A stretch of DNA of 64,000 nt from Tenodera sinensis (Eukaryota; Arthropoda; Insecta; Mantodea; Mantidae). Where the stretch lies: positions 151,409,205-151,473,204 of the forward strand of contig CM060964.1 in assembly GCA_030765045.1 (NCBI GenBank), given 5' to 3'. This document shows positions 1 through 10,139 of the stretch, piece by piece. The position numbers and the translations under genes were made by a program. The stretch's first letter is position 1. Each line of letters opens with the position of its first letter. The notes under the pieces were generated by a model, which was not told the origin of the DNA, made no database searches, and was given only the letters and a program-made list of their open reading frames with translations.

Positions 1-309
1 ACAAGTTGAATTAGAATATAATTGCTTACTTATTACATAATTATATTGGGCCTTGCAATTTTGGAGTAAATATTGTTCCTAGCACTCCGGAATATAACAC
101 CATAGTAATACATAATGTGAATGTATGTATAATAAAGAACAAAAAGCAAATATTCTACAATGCATTAATTCATTTGGTTATGTCATCATGCATAGTTTTT
201 AACTAACACCATTCTCATGGAGTCATTCAACCCCTCTTGGTCATTCTTTCCCTCTTTACCTTGCCTCCCTCCTTATCTTTGTGTAATCTTAAATTACAGT
301 TATTTTATC

Positions 310-1010
310 TCTTAACACTGGAATACCCAATCAATTGACCAGTTTTGATTTTCAAATATTGATATTGTCACTGTTTTTGGAAACATTTTCCTTTGGTTTT
401 TCAACTTTTATTCCCTTTCAATGAAGTTTAGCTGACAAATATTAGTTTTGTATTTTGGGCATCATATTTTAAAATAATAGCATATTTATCATCAATTCCT
501 GGCAATGTCAATTGATCTCTTCCTCATCTACATTTCTTAAGACATGTATTGCATATTTAGAACCACAATAATCATCACTGCACAACAAACATGTTTCTAG
601 CTCAGTGTAGTATAGTGTGTGAGTCATTGTCAGCTCTTGTAACCTTGTCTAAAATTTTGCCTAGCTTTTCAGTGTCACGTAGCTTTCATGTTGTAGTCGA
701 GCTTTGTCTTGACATTCGTAGTGAGACAGGCTGTATATTTACAAAGGACACAATTCAACCCTTTTGTAATCATGGCCTTCCTGAACCTGAAATTCTGGAA
801 CTTCTTCAAAATATATCTTTACTGCAATCTGAAGTGAATGAATTTGATTGACAGTGTGTTTAGAATGTGAAAGTAACATTCTCAGAATGTCAGCAATAAT
901 GATCCACTAGATGCACCTCTGAATCACACATCTGATGAAGCTCTGGTAAGTGAAAAGCTCAAATAATTGTGCTATGGAATGTACATAAAGCAAAACAGGC
1001 TTTTTGTGCA
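310..1010 (+). repeat. Diverged dispersed repeat, copy A (possible piggyBac relic)
   Basis: Shares an ordered series of short blocks with 30260-30920: CAATTGA near the start, ACTGCACAACAAAC, GAGTCATTG, a run translating to PEPEILELLQ here and VAEILEVL there, then GATGAAGCT...AGTAAGTGAAA and GCA..GGC..TTTTGTGCATGCATG. A TTAA immediately precedes the start (TTAACACTGGAATACCC). The EILELL peptide resembles the acidic N terminus of piggyBac transposases, but no catalytic domain is present. An 86-codon open frame at 591-851 lies inside; I do not consider it a host gene. Confidence 0.4.
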
Positions 1011-1071
1011 TGCATGTGTGCATTTTGGGATATGATGAGTTTCGGATATCAATTCATTCTTTTCTATAAAG

Positions 1072-1932
1072 TTATAATAGTCTTTTATAGAACAGTTTTT
1101 CAATTATTTTAGAGAAACCTGATAACAATGCAATAGGTCTATAGTTTGAAATCTCCATCTGACTACCTTTCTTAAACAGGGGTTTTACTTTTGCTACCTT
1201 TAAAGAGGTTGGAAAGATGGCATTTTCAAAAGTTATTGGATATGCTATCAAGTGAGCACATTTTTTTATAAGAAAGTCTGGAACATCATCAATTTCATGT
1301 GAACACTTGTTTTTTAGTTCAGCTATTACGGATAGTACTTCTATTAGATCTGTTGGTTGCAAAAACATAGTTTAATGGAACAAAAGTGATGATTGTGCTT
1401 CACTTTGATTTTTTTATTTGATTTTACTAGCTAACTGCCCTCCAACATCTATAAAATAATCATTAAAAGCTTCTGCTATTGAAGTTGGATTATTTATTTC
1501 AGTGGAGTTGTTTTTGAGTTTAAGGTTTTTTGCTGTTTTGTATTTTACCTATATGATTTTTAACAACTTGCCAGGTGGCTTTTATTTTATTTTGTGCTGA
1601 AAGTATGTAATTATCATTTGCCATTTTTTAGCTTCTTTTATTACCTTATTTAGCACATTTTTATATTGTTTAAAGTATTTATTAAAATAAGGGTTAGCTA
1701 CTTGGCTTTTTGAAATTTTATGTAGCAATTTTTTTCTGGCACAAGAAATTCTTATGCCTTTCGTTAGCCGTCTTTTTTGTTTATGCATAGTATTTATATG
1801 CACACTTTTAAATGGAAAAGCAATGTCAAAATGGTATTTAAAACAAGAAAGGAAAGAATCATATTTGTCATTTGGGTTACTATTATTATAAACCTCATAC
1901 CATGATTCGTTTTCAAGCAGATGTATAAACAT
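1072..1932 (-). pseudogene. LINE ORF2 linker and N-terminal RT fragment
   Basis: Two open pieces in different frames. 1932-1582 is the linker between endonuclease and RT (ESWYEVY..., then a basic stretch ending KEAKKWQ). 1368-1072 is RT motif 0-1: FPTSLKVAKVKPLFKKG, then NYRPIALLSGFSKIIEKL, the family's W-K-x-x-x-V-x-P-x-x-K / Y-R-P-I-S block. The reading ends at about 1060; no motif A (FLDLSKAFD), no FADD box and no 3' UTR follow within the window's first kilobase. Confidence 0.75.
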
Positions 1933-1934
1933 TT

Positions 1935-2708
1935 CTATATTTTTGTTATCAAAAAATCTTTCATTTTCCTTACCTTTGTGGTTTGGGATATTCTACCATT
2001 TACTGTGAAAGTGACTGCTTGTGCATTATGGTCACTGAAACCCATGTTAACTGTTTCTATATTATACGATTGTTCCGATCTGAGAAATATTTGATCAATG
2101 GTGGAAGTAGTGTTTGCTGTTACTCTAATATAGCTTTCAACGGTAGCCTTTAAATTGTAGGATGTTACTAAATTTATGAGCTGTGTTTTTTGTGTGGAAT
2201 CTTTATCAAAGTGGATATTAAAATCTCCACAGAGTATCACCGTTTTATTTAATGATTTAATGTGGGCTAGGACTGCTTCTATTTTATTTAAAAAGGTATT
2301 AAACTGTCCTTTTGGTGGTCTATAAATACATATGAAGGAGTTTAGGTCCAGCAATTCCACAGCAGAGATTTCTATGCATTTCTCTTCAGACAATTGTTGC
2401 AGGGTATTTAAACAAGCATTTACAATATTTTCTCTAACATAAATACAACTTCCCACTTGACTACTATTCTGTCGACAAAAATATGCTCCTAATTTGTAAG
2501 TTGGAAGTTTTGTATTTTTTAGACAATCTGTTTTTAACCAGTGCTCTGTAAAACACAGAACAGAAACATTTAAAATACATTCTTCAATGTGAACCTTGAA
2601 GTCATTTATTTTATTGGCTAAGAATTGTACATTTTGATGCAGTAACTTTAGTGCTGGCTTAATTGCCTGACCACTTACCCTGTTCAGAGGACCTTTTTCC
2701 AATGGCAC
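1935..2708 (-). pseudogene. LINE ORF2 endonuclease domain
   Basis: 257 codons of an apurinic/apyrimidinic-like endonuclease that nicks target DNA for target-primed reverse transcription. Visible motifs: HQNVQFLANKINDF (motif I, usually QNVRSL), CFTEHWL (catalytic E), GSCIYVRE, IYRPP, ILCGDFNIHF (D/N pair), TSTIDQIF and GFSDHNAQ (final SDH). All catalytic blocks are present in order, so this part is unusually intact. It is followed after a frame break by the linker and RT start. Confidence 0.85.
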
Positions 2709-2790
2709 ATAGTGCTTTATAATGACTAGATGTTACTTTATCTTTGTCATCAACTGCCCTAGCACCTAGTTTCCCTGTCGCTTGCATATA

Positions 2791-3252
2791 TCAATTACTT
2801 ACATTACATATTGCTTTACCCAATAGATATGACCCTTTCCTGTTTAGATGCAACCCATCTTTACCCAAACATGTATCGTCCGTATATCTATTCACATCAA
2901 AAAAGATAGCCTTTAATTTCAGACATGCCCATCTAAGATTTTCATTAATTTCATTTATGTATCTTTGTTTTACATCACGCCTGTTGATAACGCTATTTAG
3001 TACCACTCTTGCATTAGGAAATTTCTCTTTTGCCGCTCTCACCACACTGTACACTTTACTCATCTCTTCGGCACTTTCAGTAATTGGGATATCATTTGTG
3101 CCCACATGTAACACTATCACTTTTTTGTCGCTTAGATCTTCTTTTTCGACCTCTATTTTTCTACTTAGCTGGAGTGAGTTTATGCCTCGCAAAACTTTAA
3201 CAGAGTTCGCATTTTGCACGTGAATGTGCTTGATTATAGAGTCACCGTACAC
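2791..3252 (-). pseudogene. LINE ORF1 SGNH/GDSL esterase domain
   Basis: A 153-codon open frame with the block order of SGNH hydrolases: GDSIIKH near residue 3 (block I serine), VLHVGTNDI around residue 47 (block III, G-x-N-D), and KDGLHLNRKG around residue 131 (block V Asp/His pair). In CR1-group LINEs this domain sits in ORF1 and is thought to bind membrane or lipid; its role in retrotransposition is not settled. The N-terminal part of a normal ORF1 (PHD/zinc or coiled-coil) is not seen upstream, so the element is probably truncated there too. The initiating ATG shown is simply the first in frame. Confidence 0.78.
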
Positions 3253-3289
3253 TGTTACATTTTCTTCTTTCTTCTTGTAACTATTATAT

Positions 3290-3520
3290 AAAAACCTTAT
3301 AGTCCAGGACTTAACTTACGAATGTAAGTCGTCTTTGAAGTGTGTGTCTTGAATACAAGATTCCCTTATGGTTTAACGGGAAAATGCAAATCAGTTTGGG
3401 GAATTTAAAACTGTGCCATTATGTTGCCATGGTAGCTCAGCAATTAAGAACAACTGCACATAGACCAAAAGATCCCTGGTTCATATCCCAGGTATGGCAT
3501 AGAATTTTTCATTACTGATT
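3290..3520 (+). mobile_element. tRNA-related SINE (family shared with 39483-39920)
   Basis: A tRNA-like stretch at about 3427-3505 has an A-box-like GGTAGCTCAGCAATTAAGA and a B-box GGTTCATATCCC. Upstream sequence (AGTCCAGGACTTAA..ATGTAAGTC, then GGTTTAACGGGAAAATGCAA and GGGGAATTTAAAACTG) matches the minus-strand insertion at 39483-39920 block by block. In this family the tRNA-like part is therefore internal or 3'-proximal, not at the 5' end. Confidence 0.6.
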
Positions 3521-3999
3521 CTATCTTTCAACGTTTACAACAACTTAGTTTGAAATGGAAGTGAAACCCAGACTTGTGCTTTGAACTTATGACATTCAGT
3601 GAATTGTGACATTCATACAGAAGTTATTAGCAGCAACTATGCTTTATGAATAAAATTAATTTGGAAGCTTGATTGACATTTCAAGGAATATCTTATCTTA
3701 ACTGCTGTGTAAATAGCTCTCCTTTAGTAAGAACAATTTGCACAGGTTCCAAAAAAAGACACTCTAAGTAGATATAAATGTCAGTTTCAGTTGGTGCAAA
3801 CTTGAAGTCATGCTGGTAGTATTAACGTATTCAGCCTTTACCTCTTGCATTAAAATGTTGGTAATGCTGAAATTAATAACCTTCACATTAGTAGCTAAGA
3901 AAGAAACTAAAAGAAAAGCACTGCCTTTGAAATTCAAGAAAATAACATAAGGAACAGACATAAAAAGACTTTCCTTCTTTCAATATTATTTAATGTTCA

Positions 4000-4145
4000 T
4001 CCTTGCTGCATATCTCCCCCTCCCCCAGCATTTGATATTTCAGGGGACTGAGGAAAACCCAGAAAAAACTATTAGGATGGTCCTGGTGGGATTTGAACCA
4101 TGGATCCTCTGCAGTTCATGAATCATGGATCTGCCTAAAACCATC
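4000..4145 (-). mobile_element. tRNA-derived SINE remnant
   Basis: On the minus strand a B-box (TGGTTCAAATCCC, complement of 4088-4100) follows an anticodon-arm-like ATGAACTGCAGAGGATCCA, then CACCAGGACC and GGGTTTTCCTCAGTCCCCTG, a layout of tRNA head and SINE body. The A-box is degenerate. Boundaries are approximate; no target duplication found. Confidence 0.45.
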
Positions 4146-4520
4146 ACTAGATGATATTTTTTTAGAGAGAGAGATTTAATTGGTAGAAGTTTAGTGTTAA
4201 ATTGTGGTGGGATCAGTTCAGTTGGGCTGACAGGAAGGTGGAATGAATTTGTTCACTATTTTAATGAGAGTATTCAGTCCTAAGAGTGTACTTCACTTAC
4301 TTTGCTGTTGTAGAGATTCACAACTTTGGTATTCTTGAGGTAATGCATATTGCTCCCTCCCTTAACTAGTGATTTTTTGGTCTACAAAATGGTCAGTACA
4401 TAGTGCTGCTGCAGATGATGTCTCAAATTGCTGTATTAATCTTTGGGTTAAGTGTACACTTATATGTACTCTCACGTACACTCTCTCATATATTATTTAT
4501 TTTCCTTTCTCATGTTATAG

Positions 4521-4832
4521 GTTCGCACAAGTGCCATCACCTATTTGCAAAGGGCCTTACTTGTGCATGATCTACAGACATTAACAGCAGTGGAATGGGA
4601 GTCGTGCTTCAGAAATGTCCTCTTTCCATTGCTAATGAAGTTGTTGGAGCCAATTTGCCCTCAGGATCCAGCTGCCATGGAAGAAACACGCATGAGAGCA
4701 GCAACTGTTCTTTCAAAAGTCTTCCTGCATCACCTGACTCCACTTCTGTCTCTTCCATCTTTCAAGGACCTTTGGCTGACCATCCTGGATTTCATGGACA
4801 AATATATGCATGTTAACAAGAGTGATCTGCTT
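4521..4832 (+). CDS. GBF1: GBF1 internal exon, HDS-region
   Basis: Exon of the large Golgi Arf guanine-nucleotide exchange factor, which activates Arf1 at the early Golgi for COPI coat recruitment. It is 312 bp (104 codons, phase 0 to 0), between an acceptor (pyrimidine tract then TATAG at 4516-4520) and a GTGAGT donor at 4833. The translation includes TYLQRALLVHDLQ, ALEWESCF-like TAVEWESCF, METRMRA-like MEETRMRA, and LWLTILDFMDKYMH, close to the region of vertebrate GBF1 well C-terminal to the Sec7 domain. No stops or frameshifts. It joins in phase to the exon at 12593. Upstream exons, including Sec7, are not in this window. Family assignment is from memory of GBF1 and is strong. Confidence 0.93.
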
Positions 4833-5330
4833 GTGAGTATGAAAACACATAAAAACACTTTCTAAAAGGTATAATCTTTCAAACTGTTTCATGTGCGATA
4901 AGCACATTTTGCATAACACCACTTTTCCAGTCTCCTTTATGTCTTTGATATTATCTGTAAATCCACACAAAGACTACTTTTAGGTAACACATTTGCATTT
5001 GGCATATGAGTCTCATATGTTTGTGATCAAAAATAGCCATACATTGCTTCAGAAGAGTGATTTTAAGAGTTTGGCATGATGATGCCATCTAACTGCAACA
5101 CTAGATACCATCCAAGTTGTAGTAAACCGGCATGAGATAGCAAAATAGCATATTTTGTGGTCAGATACCCAAGTACTCAAGAGTTCCAAATATTGCAAAA
5201 AAATTATTAATTGTATAACTTCTTGAACAAAATAAATCAATTAAGTGTGTATATGAACAAAAGAATTATAGATTCTGTGGCACAATCCACCAGTCGTGCC
5301 AGAGCTGTATAATGTATTCTAAACATTTCC
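4833..5330. other. GBF1 intron, no recognised feature
   Basis: AT-rich intron sequence between the GBF1 donor and the hAT target duplication. Open frames here on the minus strand lack family features. Confidence 0.5.
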
Positions 5331-5462
5331 GTTTAAACCAGGCAGCGGGCAAAGTCAGCATATCTGTGTGTGCAAGCGGCATTATGTTACAGTTGTTTAT
5401 CTGAGTGCACCAGCAACGGACGTGCATAACTAGTGTGCAGAGGCGGTTCATGAAGTACAGAA

Positions 5463-6896
5463 ATGGCAACATCTCTAAGTGTGGCTACCTCATCTAATCC
5501 TCACCCATCTTCCCCATATACGTTTTCCTCTGTTTGGAAACAACAGTATCTGTTTATAGACCTAGGGGGTGGTGCGAAATGTTTAGTGTGTGGCAAGATT
5601 GTTCAAACAGTTAAAAAGTATAACCTACAACGACATTACGCTGCTCATAGCAGTGAATACAACGGCTATAGTGGAGTGGAACGTGACATGATGATAGAGA
5701 AACTCAAAGACACTATGGCTACTGACAATGATACGGACCATAAAATAAGTGAATCGGCTGTACATCTTAGCTATAAAATATCACTTCAAATCGCTAAGCA
5801 ACTTAGACCATTTAAAGACGGCAAATTTGCTAAAATTTGTCTACATATGATGGCCGATGAACGTATACCAGAATGTGAATCCTTTAGTTTATCTTCCTCT
5901 ACTGTTATACGGCGTATTGCAGATCTCGCCAACAATGTTGAAGAGCAGTTGGTGGAGAGATGTAAATCATTTATTTGTTACTCTCTGGCGTTAGATGAAA
6001 GCCAAGATACTTGTGACACAGCACAGCTAGTACTTTTTGTGAGAGGTGTAGATATAAATCTCCAGATCACAGAAGAAATGTTGGATTTAGTACCAATGAC
6101 GGGTACTACAACCGGTGCAGATATTTTCCGATGTGTTGAGGAAGCTTTAAATCGACTTTAACTTCCATGGAATAAACTGATATCTATAGCTACAGATGGA
6201 GCTCCTGCTATGATCGGTGGTAAACTTGGTCTAATAGGCCATGTTAGAGACAAAATAAAGGACCTTGGTACTAATCAAAACATCATATCTGTTCACTGCA
6301 TAACTCACCAGGAGAATTTATGTGCAAAACATATTAAACTGAATAAGGTGATGAGTGTTGTGAAAATCACTAATTTCATTAGGTCAAAAGGACTGCGTCG
6401 CCATCAGTTTAAAGTGTGCCTCGACGAATGCAATAGTGAATTTGGCGACTTGCCTTATTATTGTGAAGTGAGGTGGTTAAGCTGGGGTGCGTTACTGGAA
6501 AGGCACTATGAGTTAAGGGAAGAAATAGTGTTGTTCTTAGAAGAAAAAGGTATGCCTGTTCCCGAACTTAGTGATTCAAAGTGGATTTGTGATTTGGCAT
6601 TCCTAGCAGATCTCACAGGACACCTCAATGTTTTTAATCGTTCTCTCCAGGGTAAGGGACAAATTATTACTCAACTGATTAACTCTGTACTGGCCTTCAA
6701 ACGCAAACTTGCATTGTGGGAACAACAATTAATCAACAAGAACACATCTCACTTTTCAAAACTTTCATCAGCTTCTCAACATTTGGAATTTGCAGCGCTT
6801 GAACAATATGCAAGCGTACTAAATGATCTACACAGAGAATTCGGAGTGCGATTCCAAGAGCTAGAAACTATGAAATCTACATATTTTCCATATTAA
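5463..6896 (+). pseudogene. hAT transposase, N-terminal and core part (GTF2IRD2-like)
   Basis: Starts MATSLSVATSS with an N-terminal BED/THAP-like zinc finger (CLVCGKIVQTVKKYNLQRHYAAH: C-x2-C...H-x4-H). The hAT RNase-H fold follows: LALDESQDTCDTAQL holds the first catalytic Asp (about residue 181), SIATDGAPAMIGG the second, and CITHQENLCAK and EVRWLSWGALLER are hAT insertion-domain landmarks. One TAA at 6159-6161 separates two open frames that are otherwise contiguous in phase, so a single nonsense mutation broke it. The human gene GTF2IRD2 carries a captured transposase of this type; here it is an ordinary transposon copy with its ends. Confidence 0.87.
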
Positions 6897-8075
6897 TTAC
6901 AGGTGCTATCAAAACCACACCAATAGCAGCTATGGAAATACTAACCAACCAATACCCCATTGAATATGAAATAGAAAAAGCGGCTCTTATTCAACACGAA
7001 AAGTTGATCAGACTCCCATTCAATACATGGCACAAGAGAAATTTTACACATACACTAAAGACTCAGGAGAGCTTTCTTTCCAAAATTCAAGACATCAAGA
7101 AGGATGTACACCTTCCTAATTCAAAGGAAAACTTCATATCTAAAGTCAATCCAACACATACATTAGACATCACATATTATTTACACCTGACAGAAGAAGT
7201 TAAAAAAAGTGATACTCCAACTAGTGTTCTAAAATTATTGGCATTAGAGACAATCCATACTAGATTTCCAGAACATGAGTGGCTCCATATTTATACTGAT
7301 GGATCATTGATATCAAACCAAGATGGAGCAGGTGCTGGAGTCACATGTCACCTCTTTTCCTATTACAAATCTTTAAGTTATGGAACTACTAACTTTGATG
7401 GAGAAATTGAAGCAATTCGAATGGCCCTACAAAATCTTTTGTACAGAATTTCACATTTTCAGCAAGCAGTTATTCTCTCAGATTCCAGGGCAGCAATTAT
7501 AGCAATTACTTCCAAGTTGTCACCAAAAAACCAAACTATTATAGAATGTTGGAAGATGCTTAGCCATCTAACAGCACTTCAAAAACACCTAGTCTTCCAA
7601 TGGATACCGGCTCACTGTGGACTGAGTGGTAATGAGAAAGCTGATTTTCTTGCAAAAAGGGGTACCAGCGGTGTACAAAAATCTATAGTTAATCTACCAT
7701 TTTATGCAGCTAAAAGATTAGTCAACTCTGAATTCAAAAAAATTATTGCAAAATATTACTATGAAAAATCAAAGAATAAAAGATGGGAACTACCAAACAT
7801 TTCAAACAGTGATTCCTGAGTATCCTCAAAAAACAGCAGTTGCAACCTTCAGGTTGATTACAGGACATGATTGTCTGGCAAAACATTTAAACAGAATTGG
7901 GATATATTCTTCACCACTCTGTCCTCTATGTGATCTGCAAGAGGAAATGGATCGAGACCACCTTCAAATATGCCCGGCCACTTCTAGTGCCCCATCCATC
8001 AGTGAAAAATATTGGAGAGCAAGAGGATTAATGACTTAATTGTCAGAAATCCAGCATTAGCTAACAACAACAACC
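6895..8075 (+). mobile_element. 5'-truncated LINE (RNase H and C-terminal zinc finger)
   Basis: Inserted into the hAT transposase gene. Open frame 6902-7819 encodes a type-I RNase H domain (HIYTDGSLIS with catalytic Asp, DGEIEAIRMAL with Glu, ILSDSRAAI with Asp, WIPAHCGLSGNEKADFLAKR). A frameshift near 7800 leads to TGHDCLAKHLNRIG and a C-x2-C...H-x4-C zinc motif (CPLCDLQEEMDRDHLQIC). It ends in GCTAACAACAACAAC. An imperfect duplication, TATTTTCCATATT (6882-6894) and TATTTTACATTATT (8076-8089), marks target-primed insertion. RT and endonuclease are missing (5' truncation). Two further copies lie at 33811-34195 and 62005-62130. Confidence 0.83.
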
Positions 8076-8474
8076 TATTTTACATTATTTGTCACTCCTT
8101 TCACCATAGACTTCGAGAACGTTCCTACAGAGTTTCAATTAGAACTTATTGACCTGCAATATGATCGGGAAATGAAGGATTCCTTTGTTCATAAAAGAAA
8201 CGTGATCGATTTTTATATAAACTTTCCTCAGTCCAGATTTCCACGACTACACAGACAAGCAGCTCACATGTTAAGCATGTTTGGCTCTACTTACCTCTGT
8301 GAACAATTCTTTTCGCTAATGAAACACTGTAAACCGAGTCACAGAAGCCAATTATCTGACAGCAACTTGAAATGCAGTCTTCGTCTTTGTACTACAAAGA
8401 CAATTACACCAAATATTGAAAAGATAATTAGGGGGAAAAGGATACAAAAAGCTCGACGTCTGAATCAAAATTGA
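8076..8474 (+). pseudogene. hAT transposase C-terminal dimerisation part
   Basis: Continuation of the 5463-6896 transposase after the LINE: the frame resumes as FVTPFTIDFENVP and runs through FPRLHRQAAHMLSMFGSTYLCEQFFSLMKH to a TGA at 8472-8474. The GSTYLCEQFFS segment is the hallmark of the hAT C-terminal dimerisation domain (usually S-T-x-x-C-E-x-x-F-S). The start codon shown at 8172 in any single-frame reading is artificial; the true exon is continuous with the N-terminal part. Confidence 0.85.
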
Positions 8475-8818
8475 ACTCATTTGGAAGTATTAAATGTAAT
8501 ATAAGTGACAGTTAAGCTATGAAATGGTATGTTAAATTTGCTCTATTAAGCATCTAGGTAAATGTATGTTTATTTCTCTTTGTATACTCAGTCAACACTC
8601 AATAAACGTTCAAAGCTTCCGATGTTGCAAATCTTAGTTATTCTGCCACTGACTGTTTTTCTATCTCCATTGACCTTCATTTCTGCCCGCTTCCACACGC
8701 TCGGGCATCGGGCTAAAGGATATGATGTCACAGTGCATCGAGTTGAGGCTGCCTGGTTTAAACCAAGTAAATGAAGTGTTTTACCGCAGCTAACTCATCT
8801 CAGTTTTAACAAATAAGT

Positions 8819-8916
<98 letters not shown>

Positions 8917-9030
8917 GTTATTGTTATTGTTATTGTTGTTGTTGCTGCTGCTGCTGCTGCTATTGGTGGTGGTGGTGGTATTATTACTTTAAGCGGCGGT
9001 GGTGGTGATATTATTTTTTTTATTATTATT
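8819..9030 (+). repeat. Compound trinucleotide microsatellite
   Basis: About 33 ATT units, then GTT/ATT alternation, GTT, GCT, GGT and GCGGT blocks, then back to ATT. The units shift by one base at a time, suggesting serial expansion from point variants. It starts 55 bp after the hAT target duplication. The 63-codon open frame across it is not a gene. Confidence 0.95.
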
Positions 9031-9309
9031 TTAAAAGTTAAGAAAAACGACTTTCCTTTAAAACCTGCAGAACCAGTTGTGGACTATGTCTTGAATGCTT
9101 AATTGGATGATGAGCTCATGGTATATAATAGCAAATGAAAATATGGAAAATGACAGTCCATAGATTATTTATGTTAACAATAAATATTAAATATTGAATA
9201 AAAATATAAAAATACAGTAAGACATGCATTTTTACTATGCATGAAGTCTACCTAAAATGATTCAAAAATGTAAACAGGAATATCTTTGTTAAACATCCTA
9301 TTTCCTTGG

Positions 9310-10130
9310 AGCATGTATGAGGGTTATTCAAAAAGTAACAGAAAACTAACAGTGTAAAATGCATTTAACACTCCAGGCATTTCAAACTCTCAGGAAGTGA
9401 AGCATGCTTTGAGAAAATTTTGACGTGTGTCAACAGAAAGGGTATGATGTGCTGAATAGGAAGGGCAGTTGAAACAAGATGGCCATGCTGGTAGCTGTGT
9501 GCACCATCCAAGAACAACAAGCAATAATAAGACTTTATGCTCAGAGGCCATAAAACTTCAACAAATCTATAGAAGGATGTTGGAAAGGTATGAAGGTAGC
9601 TGCATTAAGGAGAGAAGAATGTATTAGTGGCTAGATGTATTTGAAAGTGGACATGTTCAAAAAGAAACCAAACTTTTAAAATAACACACCAACCAGCAGA
9701 CATAGCGGCAGGTTTAGAAAATAATTTGCCATTTGCCGTGTTTCCTCTGACAATTAGTGACAGCTGCTGAAGTAAGGACATGTACAAGCTGCTTGTCTGA
9801 TTAGTGGCAATAAAAGAGCTTGAAGAACAACGTGTGTATGTATGAAATTGTGCTACAAGCTTGGCAAAACTTTCACAGGGAGATTACAAATGCATAGCCA
9901 AGCATACAGGGCACAGTATGCTGTATGACTCACACACAGTTCTGTAAGTGGTTTAAGCATTTTCAACATGGCAGAATGTCAGTCTGTGATGATTCCAAGT
10001 CCGGACAACCTTCCACATCAAGAGAACGTGGTCATGTGGATAGAGTTTGTGCTATGCTTCACAGAAATTGGTGTGTAACTGTTTGGGAAGTTGTTGACAA
10101 GATGAGCATCAGCGCACATTCAGAATAACG
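9310..10130 (+). mobile_element. mariner-family relic(s)
   Basis: Begins with GAGGGTTATTCAAAAAGTA, a terminal sequence typical of insect mariners. The frame around 9820-9990 reads EIVLQAWQNFHREI...MTHTQFCKWFKHFQHGR, then DDSKSGQPSTSRE, matching the mariner N-terminal helix-turn-helix and its linker; WEVVDKMSIS near 10090 is the second HTH. An upstream stretch at about 9500-9790 (CTIQEQQAIIRLYA) looks like the HTH start of a different mariner type, so two relics may overlap. The DDE catalytic domain is absent. No 3' end found. Confidence 0.65.
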
Positions 10131-10139
10131 AGTTATCAC

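Larger units (their letters stand above)
1040..3260 (-). mobile_element. CR1-like non-LTR retrotransposon, 3'-truncated
   Basis: Minus-strand LINE reading from about 3260 down to 1040. In order it carries an SGNH-hydrolase ORF1 domain (3252-2791), an apurinic-type endonuclease (2708-1935), a linker and the first part of a reverse transcriptase (to 1072). ORF1 with an esterase domain plus this endonuclease is typical of the CR1/L2 group. The RT stops before its catalytic FADD motif, so the element lacks its 3' half, the opposite of ordinary 5' truncation. Several frame breaks show it is dead. Confidence 0.82.
5339..8755 (+). mobile_element. hAT transposon, GTF2IRD2/Charlie8-like, with LINE insertion
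   Basis: Complete outer ends are visible: terminal inverted repeats CAGGCAGCGGGC at 5339 and GGCTGCCTG ending 8755, flanked by an exact 8-bp direct duplication GTTTAAAC (5331-5338 and 8756-8763). Eight-bp duplications and CAG-type ends define hAT. Inside is a transposase split by a LINE at about 6895-8075. Without the LINE the element would be about 2.2 kb, normal for a compact hAT. Confidence 0.9.

Noticed and set aside
8817..9008. 63-codon open frame of Tyr/Cys/Trp repeats
   Set aside because: It is the translation of the ATT/GTT/GCT/GGT microsatellite.
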